A stretch of 64,000 nt of DNA, taken from positions 620,001 through 684,000 of the forward strand of contig JAJGBQ010000003.1 in the NCBI GenBank assembly GCA_022457065.1. Reading direction: 5' to 3'. Below the pieces are notes generated by a model, which saw only the letters and a list, made by a program, of their open reading frames with translations, did no database searches and was not told the DNA's origin. This document shows, piece after piece, positions 58,042 through 64,000 of this stretch; position 1 is the first letter of the stretch, and each line of letters opens with the position of its first letter. This DNA comes from Curvularia sp. ZM96 (lineage: Eukaryota > Ascomycota > Dothideomycetes > Pleosporales > Pleosporaceae). Position numbers and translations under genes: made by a program.

Positions 58042-60576
58042 ATGCCAAAGATCCTTGGCTATACCCCAGACTGGCTCAGCCGCCCCAATCCAGGCTATCA
58101 CCTGTTTGCGTCAAAACACACGGACGGTAATGGAGTCGTAGCAAGAAGACCGGAACCAGGATCGCGAAGGACCATTGCAACGAGAGGCTCGGAGATATTT
58201 GTTGCGGTTGGAAATGAAATCCGTTGGGCGGATCTGTTCAACTTGAAGGAAGATGCGCAGGCAGTATACCGAACCCTCAGAGTCTCGATACCACTTCCCA
58301 TCACGCGTCTTACCATCTCTCCCGACGAAGACTACCTCGCAGTTTCGACATCACATACCGTACATGTGGTCCATCTCCCCGACTCGTCGCTGCTCGAAGA
58401 CGGTGAAGAGGGACCGTTGAAGCCAAAGACGTTCCAGCTAGGACCAACCGTACACGTACTCGAAGAATCGCCCGTCGCGACTGTGCTTTGGCATCCCTTG
58501 GGCTATCATGGACGCTGTCTGGTCACAATCACAAAGGCGGGCGTGGTGCGGCTTTGGGAGATCAACCGCGCGGATAGGTTGACGTTTAGTGAACCTGCCC
58601 TATCAATTGATCTGCCCAAACTGGCGAACGCGACAAGCGATCAGGATGATCTAAGTGCATCCAAGTTTGGGGCTTCCAAAGGCTTTTCACCTGACTCTGT
58701 CGAGCTAGAAGTTGCATCCGCATGCTTCGGCGACTTTCCAGAACAAGAGGGTGTGCATGGATGGGCGCCAATGACACTCTGGATTGCGACTGTACCTGGT
58801 GATGTGTATGCGCTCTGCCCGCTGCTATCGAGTAAGTGGCAGCTGGTAGAGTCACCCGGCAGCTATACCTTTCTGGAAACCCTCACCTCGTCTATCAACA
58901 TCAACTACACTGAGACGTCTGAAGATGAGTCAGTGCCTAAAGGCGAGCTGAAAACCGCAGAGAAGCAAGTTTCATGGCTGTCAGACATTCTATACGAGGA
59001 GCCTTTTGTTGAAGAACGACAAAAAGGAGACACGGTCAAGGTGTTTGCCCGCCCAACCAGCACGCCTGCAGTACCACTCCTTCAAGGACCGTTTACTATG
59101 ACACCCGAGGTGGACGATTTCGAACTTAGTGACATGATAGTCTTCTCACTCAAATCTCTGTCTGAGGCCGAGGACGACGAGACAGCGGCTGAAGGTTTGC
59201 CAACAGCTGTAGTGTGCTTGCTCACTGACACGAGCAAGGTTCATGTATGCTTGGATCTCGAGGGCATCGTTGGACGGTGGCTGCCGTCACCCGAAGACGA
59301 GATCGACGTCGCGGAAACACCTGAACACGAACTGGTTGTAGTGGAAACAATCGCTCTAGTAAAGGACGATGTATCCTCCTTCAACCAGAGCATCACACCT
59401 GATGTGCATACCGACTTTTCGTTCTTTGTCTCGCACGCCAGCGGCGTCTTCTACATATCAATGGAACCTTGGATTCGCAAACTGGAAGTCGAGCTGTCTC
59501 AATCCCAGACACAGGGTTCGTCTTTCCGTCTTAAGCGCGTACTGGAGTCAGCAAACACCTCTGTGGATCAGTGCCTGCAGCGACGCATTACTGGCAATGT
59601 AGCCGAACAAGAAGTCACGACGGCGGCTGTTATCGAGGATGGAAACGTTGGTTACCTCCTTCTGACTACTGTCAACGGCGAACCTCAAGCGGTTCTTCTC
59701 GACGCACCGGAAGATGGGCTGCCGACTCAGGAAGAGCTTGCTGAGTACATGGCAGTTGCTGGTCCGCACAAGGAAGTTCGCGAAGCCTGGCAACCGCCAA
59801 AGGAGCTTTATGAGCCGTTTGACCTGTTCAGATCTATCAACATCCCGGCACGACACAGAGGTACTCTTAAAGATGAGATCAGGCTGTCTCCTGCCAACCT
59901 TTCTCTGCTTATGGATGTGCACCGAGCTCTTTCAGCCCAGACGTCGAAGCTGCAGCACGCCGTCTCGGACTTGTTCAACCGCGCTACTAGATTGCAAGAA
60001 GAGTTCAGGGATCAGATATATAGGACTTCAGAGATTGCTGCGAATATTGAAGATGTCACGTATAACGGTCAAGCCAGTTCCGACGACGGATCCAGCTACG
60101 GCAGTCTCAAGATTGATGACCGCATGGAGAGAGTCAAAGCGCGACAAGAGCAGATTAATGCGCGATATGAAGCACTCAGACGAAAGATGGTCAACATTGG
60201 TTCCAGCCAGTTGAGCGAGAAGGAAAGCAGCTGGATCGAGGAACTGCAGATTATGGAGAGCGCTGTCGATCCTTCAAGCAAGACTCTGACTGGAGATGTC
60301 GACGGCAGCGAGCACCCTGCCTGGCAGCGCCTCAATAGGGTCAAGGAAGTGTACCAAGAGCAAGCCAAACAAATCGAAAAGGCAGCCAAGTCGGCCAAAG
60401 AGGCAGGTGAGATGGAGCCGGCGAGGAGCAATGGTGTCAAGATACCAAGTTACTCTAGAAAGGCCGAGAATGAGCAGGTGCAGGAGCTGATACAGCGAAA
60501 CAACATGCTGGTTGAGGCTGCTACGGACAGGTTGAGGAGGCTGGGTGTGAACGTGCCAGTAGAGGCGGGGAGCTAG
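58042..60576 (+). CDS. NUP82: Nucleoporin Nup82/Nup88
   Basis: Component of the cytoplasmic face of the nuclear pore, anchoring the Nup159 complex used in mRNA export. Single exon, 844 residues from the ATG at 58042 (GCCATGCCAAAG), which is preferred over 57913 because the extra residues lie in the promoter and look random. The N-terminal 560 residues form a beta-propeller-like region (TRLTISPDEDYLAVSTSHTV, ATVLWHPLGYHGRCLVTITK, GVVRLWEINRADRLTF). The C-terminal 270 residues are coiled coil (RALSAQTSKLQHAVSDLFNR, ERVKARQEQINARYEALRRK, QELIQRNNMLVEAATDRLRR). This propeller plus coiled-coil layout, WHPLGYHG and the length fit Nup82/Nup88. Confidence 0.9.
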   Translation: MPKILGYTPDWLSRPNPGYHLFASKHTDGNGVVARRPEPGSRRTIATRGSEIFVAVGNEIRWADLFNLKEDAQAVYRTLRVSIPLPITRLTISPDEDYLAVSTSHTVHVVHLPDSSLLEDGEEGPLKPKTFQLGPTVHVLEESPVATVLWHPLGYHGRCLVTITKAGVVRLWEINRADRLTFSEPALSIDLPKLANATSDQDDLSASKFGASKGFSPDSVELEVASACFGDFPEQEGVHGWAPMTLWIATVPGDVYALCPLLSSKWQLVESPGSYTFLETLTSSININYTETSEDESVPKGELKTAEKQVSWLSDILYEEPFVEERQKGDTVKVFARPTSTPAVPLLQGPFTMTPEVDDFELSDMIVFSLKSLSEAEDDETAAEGLPTAVVCLLTDTSKVHVCLDLEGIVGRWLPSPEDEIDVAETPEHELVVVETIALVKDDVSSFNQSITPDVHTDFSFFVSHASGVFYISMEPWIRKLEVELSQSQTQGSSFRLKRVLESANTSVDQCLQRRITGNVAEQEVTTAAVIEDGNVGYLLLTTVNGEPQAVLLDAPEDGLPTQEELAEYMAVAGPHKEVREAWQPPKELYEPFDLFRSINIPARHRGTLKDEIRLSPANLSLLMDVHRALSAQTSKLQHAVSDLFNRATRLQEEFRDQIYRTSEIAANIEDVTYNGQASSDDGSSYGSLKIDDRMERVKARQEQINARYEALRRKMVNIGSSQLSEKESSWIEELQIMESAVDPSSKTLTGDVDGSEHPAWQRLNRVKEVYQEQAKQIEKAAKSAKEAGEMEPARSNGVKIPSYSRKAENEQVQELIQRNNMLVEAATDRLRRLGVNVPVEAGS

Positions 60577-62010
60577 ATGCAGGCAGAAAACATGTAGTAT
60601 GGGGCAGTATTGTGTCTAACTTGTCGAAAACGATTGTTTGGGAGGCTTGTAATATTGTACCTCTTGCTGTTCCTTGCATAGTATATTGGGTGATGGATAA
60701 AAAGTCACGTGTTGCGCTGGAATGGTTACCTGTCACACTGTCCTGTCTTCCATGACAGACGCCACCTTGATCCTTTGCTTGGACCTCCACGTCAAGACGC
60801 CTACCCCAGCTCTGTAACCGACTCCCAAGCCTCTGTCAAATATGATCTGCAGTACGATGGCGCTTGCCTATCGATATGCTTATCCGCCGCAACCCCAGTA
60901 CGCAGACCTGGTTTCTTTTTACAGGGGTGACGACGCTGAAAGACCGAGTTGGTGCCTTTCGACCGTCCCGACAAATGCTAACAGCACACAGAACGGCTAC
61001 ACCACATAGACATAGCCTGCTCATCTGCCAGGCACATTGTGGACCCATAACCAGTGCATTTCTTCAGCAGCCACACGCGGGCGCTGCTTCAGAGGCTTTA
61101 CTAGTCCCGGTGGAGCGGCCACATCTGGGCGACCAGGGGCGAGGGGCGAAGAAACGTTCTCCCAATCAGAATCACCGAAACACGATGCTTACCAGCCCGT
61201 CGCCATGCAGCCTGGATGCAACGGCATGCTGATGGAAGCACGCATTTATATCGAGACTGGAACTGGAAAGCTTACTATATATTGCGGCGCAGATGCAGCC
61301 AGCACGATGCTGATTACGCCCCGCATGTGCTTGCGGCTGATGTGGTAGCCGTAGTGCGCGTCGCTCTCATCCCTTCCCTCGCAGACTCCGGCGGTTCAAA
61401 GACATGAATCACGCCGTGATCACACAGTAACCGGCCGAATCGCGCACGAGACGACGCAGTTTTCCCGATGCAAAGCATCTTCGTCGACATTTGCGCAATG
61501 AGCAGGTGGAGCAGTTGGGCGCTTAGAGGTCTTTAGGCGGGCCTGCCGAAGGTCTGCAAAGCCATCACATAGCTCTGGCAAATCAGAATCGCCCTAGCCA
61601 TGGCCATCACGGCCCCCTGGCTCTAGGGGCGTTCCCTCCCGCCCGACGAGACGTGCATACGCGAAGCTCAGTGGTCGCTGGCCCCTGTCGAATCAATATG
61701 CTAGTTCCTTGTTATTCGCTGCCTACTCAATGCTTCGAGGGCTGACCTGCAATGGCCGGCCATGCTGGCGGGCCCGTTTTGTACCGCCTATTCGCTCCAG
61801 TCGCCCATTCGGGAGCGATAGTAGGTCACACAAGACGGTCGCGGCCAAGGCCTGTATCCCATAAGTGTTGACGGCCCCCGCCACCGCACGTTGCCTGCTC
61901 GTGTCGACTACCTTCGGATTGCGCCTCCAACCGCCCGACGAGCCACTGCCTTGATAACAGAAGCATCTCTGCACCGCAACAGCTTCAGTCTTCTCTACCA
62001 CGCCGCCACC
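60577..62010. other. Intergenic upstream of the X325-like gene
   Basis: About 1.4 kb with short domain-free ORFs only. The last 100 bp before 62011 are C/T-rich and likely the leader of the next gene. Confidence 0.45.
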
Positions 62011-62865
62011 ATGTTTCGTTTTACCGAGCTCGTTCTTGTCGCCGCTACCTGGTCGCTCGCCGCTGCGCATACAGTCTTGCTCTACCCCCCATGGAGAGGA
62101 AACAACATCCACACCAACGGCACCCTGTCTGACACGGATCCCACTATCCCCGATGGATCGCTTGGAATCAACTGGCACAATGACACCAACTCGTATGGGT
62201 TTCCATATGGCATGCAATGGATGTACCCATGTACGTTATCGACATGTTCTTGTGCGCACCAACGGCAGCTAACATGCAAATAGGTGGAGGAATGCCAACC
62301 TCGCGCAACCGAACAAAGTGGCCGCTCAAAGGCGGTGCGATTTCTGTCCAGCCGGGATGGTTCCCTGGCCACTCGCTCGCTCAGATCTACATCAATATGG
62401 GCTACGGAAACGAGCCTCTGAACTACTCGCACACAATGCTGCCGGTCTTCCAGATTACCGGGCCCTCGAACCAGCAATACGAAGGCCAATTCTGCCTGCC
62501 TCAAGTACCGCTGCCTGCCAACTACACGCCAAAGGTTGGAGACAATGCCACCATTCAAGTCATTGAGCTGGCGCAACATGGCGCAGCTCTCTACAACGTG
62601 AGTTTTGCAATGCTGGAATGTTTGTGGATGTTTCTAACCAGCGCAACAGTGCGCCGACATCACCTTTGCCGAGCCAGAGGATGTCCCCGAGGTCAACCAA
62701 ACAAACTGCAGAAACACAACCGACCCAGACCAGCACATTGGTTTCCAAGTCTTGTACGCAACAACATCGTCGCCAGCGCCACACACTATCGTCATCAATG
62801 GCTATGCGTCGATACTAGTACCAGCAATATTTGCTGCAGCATCCTGGCTGACGTGGGTTGCTTAA
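62011..62865 (+). CDS. Secreted X325/BIM1-like copper-binding protein, probably GPI-anchored
   Basis: Three exons: 62011-62230, 62284-62597 and 62650-62865; introns of 53 and 52 nt; 249 residues. The N-terminus is a signal peptide (FTELVLVAATWSLAAAH) whose predicted cleavage after Ala19 leaves His20 as the new N-terminus, the copper-binding histidine brace shared by LPMO-like proteins. Then come TVLLYPPWRGN, WMYPCGGMPTSRNRTKWPLK and VQPGWFPGHSLAQIYINMGY. Conserved Cys, N-glycosylation sites (NGT, NYS, NCT-like) and a hydrophobic C-terminus (INGYASILVPAIFAAASW) suggest a GPI anchor. These fit the X325 family, whose Cryptococcus member Bim1 aids copper uptake; family choice is from motif memory. 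Confidence 0.82.
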
Positions 62866-64000
62866 GAGTTTGATTTGTTGCTTTTGTTTTGTCATGGGCA
62901 TGGCGTTGGGCGCACAAGATATCCAGTCTTTTATTGAAGCGGCAGACTCCAGTTGGAATGTACGCAAGCGGCTTATTGACCGGGTCGGTTGAGACTTGGG
63001 TGCTTTACAGCAGCTAGTACGGCTTTTTTTCTTAACGTACATATCGCTACATTCCACGTAGTTTGATCTTATGAATGCTGATCCCAATTCTCACGCAATC
63101 GTCTTATCTTCGAGTGGCTGTGGGACTTGATGATGCTGAGAAATGATGATGCTTACTCACCGTGCATCAGCAGCTTAAAAACATAAGCCGCCAGCTTACT
63201 TTTGCGCTCCAGACCATGGGACAGATTGTCATTTTTAGTCTCTGAAAAAAAAAGACGTCAACGGGAGGCCTGACAACGGGTGTGCTTATCGGATGGCAGC
63301 GGGTGGCTTGCGGTGAGAGGCACAGCTCAGATGCACGGGGGAGGCACGGTTTTCCGTTGGTGTTTTGACATGTCCGGGGAGCGTTAAAATCGTGGCGTAC
63401 AGCTCACTATAGCAGCGGGTATTGTTGCGGGAGGGTCTGGCGGTGGTGTATACAAGCAAACGACACTGATACTTGACAGAAATGTTAGAGACCTAGAATG
63501 CCATCTACACCTCAATATCAATCCTGCCAGCACTTTCACCCAATCACCTTCTCGTCCACATACCCCCTAAAGAAATCTCCCAACCATCTACTATCCCTTA
63601 CATAAGTCCCTCAAAGAAACATCCTCCTTTCGTCGGGCACACAGAGCATCCACGATCCAGAAGCCCCAGTTGTGAAGCAAGCAAGACCATCCCACCCATC
63701 TCCGCTTGCAAATCCCCAGATCGTCCATGTACCTCTCACCGTGCCTTTTTACGCGCCCTGAACACGGGGATCGGTGCGCACATGCCACACTCGGTGAGCG
63801 GCGCATTCCCGCGCGGATTGGTTTGCCCCACTCGTCCATTTTTTTTACCTTCTTTGGTAATTTTGCATACAACAACCAAACTACTACCAATATTTCTGTC
63901 TGCGCGTTGCCACGAAACTCCACTTGCAGGTTGCATGACATGACTTGAACTCGGTTGTGCAGCAGTGAAATCTCCACTTTCTATGTATGAGTGCCGCATT
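62866..64000. other. Right-end spacer
   Basis: About 1.1 kb after the X325-like gene. Only short ORFs without recognisable features. Promoter or 3' UTR of a gene beyond the window cannot be excluded. Confidence 0.45.

Noticed and set aside
1..64000. tRNA, rRNA and CRISPR features
   Set aside because: Both strands were scanned by eye for T-arm-like GGTTCGAATCC words and for regularly spaced direct repeats; none stood out. A covariance-model search would be decisive for tRNA.

Overview
The window is chromosomal DNA of a filamentous ascomycete. The evidence is eukaryotic genes with short introns (48-144 nt, mostly 50-66 nt, GT...AG with GTAAGT or GTATGT-type donors), a Zn2Cys6/Fungal_trans regulator, an ENA-type sodium ATPase, an NpgA-type phosphopantetheinyl transferase, and an AT-rich patch holding a gene killed by C-to-T changes that look like repeat-induced point mutation (RIP). 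Gene content suggests Dothideomycetes, probably Pleosporales; that is inference. No prokaryotic feature, CRISPR array, tRNA or rRNA was recognised.

Layout. 1-4 kb: ETF beta subunit (cut by the left edge), an ENT nucleoside transporter and Iwr1. 4-10.7 kb: gene-poor, with one small orphan protein at 7.4 kb behind a long pyrimidine-rich leader. 10.7-11.2 kb: a four-exon NEDD8/RUB1 gene whose exons are too short to show as long ORFs. 11.2-15.2 kb: gene-poor. 15.2-16.8 kb: a conserved-looking low-complexity protein. 16.8-21.5 kb: gene-poor. 21.5-24 kb: TBC RabGAP. 26-29.6 kb: NEMF/Rqc2, bracketed by inverted copies of a palindrome-centred repeat. 30.1-33.7 kb: zeta-COP and a mitochondrial PPR-like protein. 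33.9-36.6 kb: Zn2Cys6 regulator. 36.6-41.4 kb: AT-rich accessory island with a RIP-degraded DUF3632-like gene and a third copy of the repeat. 41.4-44.8 kb: ENA P-type ATPase. 46.4-47.6 kb: membrane RING-H2 protein. 48.1-51.5 kb: DDHD phospholipase. 51.8-53 kb: two poorly resolved ORFs. 53.3-55.4 kb: MAPEG protein and phosphopantetheinyl transferase. 55.9-56.8 kb: PdxT/SNO. 57.2-60.6 kb: CBC2 and Nup82 from one short shared promoter. 62-62.9 kb: a secreted, probably GPI-anchored, X325/BIM1-like copper protein.

Most genes are unrelated housekeeping functions, as is usual for fungal chromosomes. Several sit head to head (ENT/Iwr1, PPTase/PdxT, CBC2/Nup82, DDHD/51.8-kb ORF) and may share promoters. 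The candidates for something new are the palindrome-centred repeat family (four copies, two flanking NEMF in opposite orientation), the RIP-degraded island, the RING protein with a 67-residue insert between its second and third zinc ligands, and two unassigned proteins. Exon boundaries were placed by hand from splice signals, reading frame and family knowledge; none is backed by RNA data.
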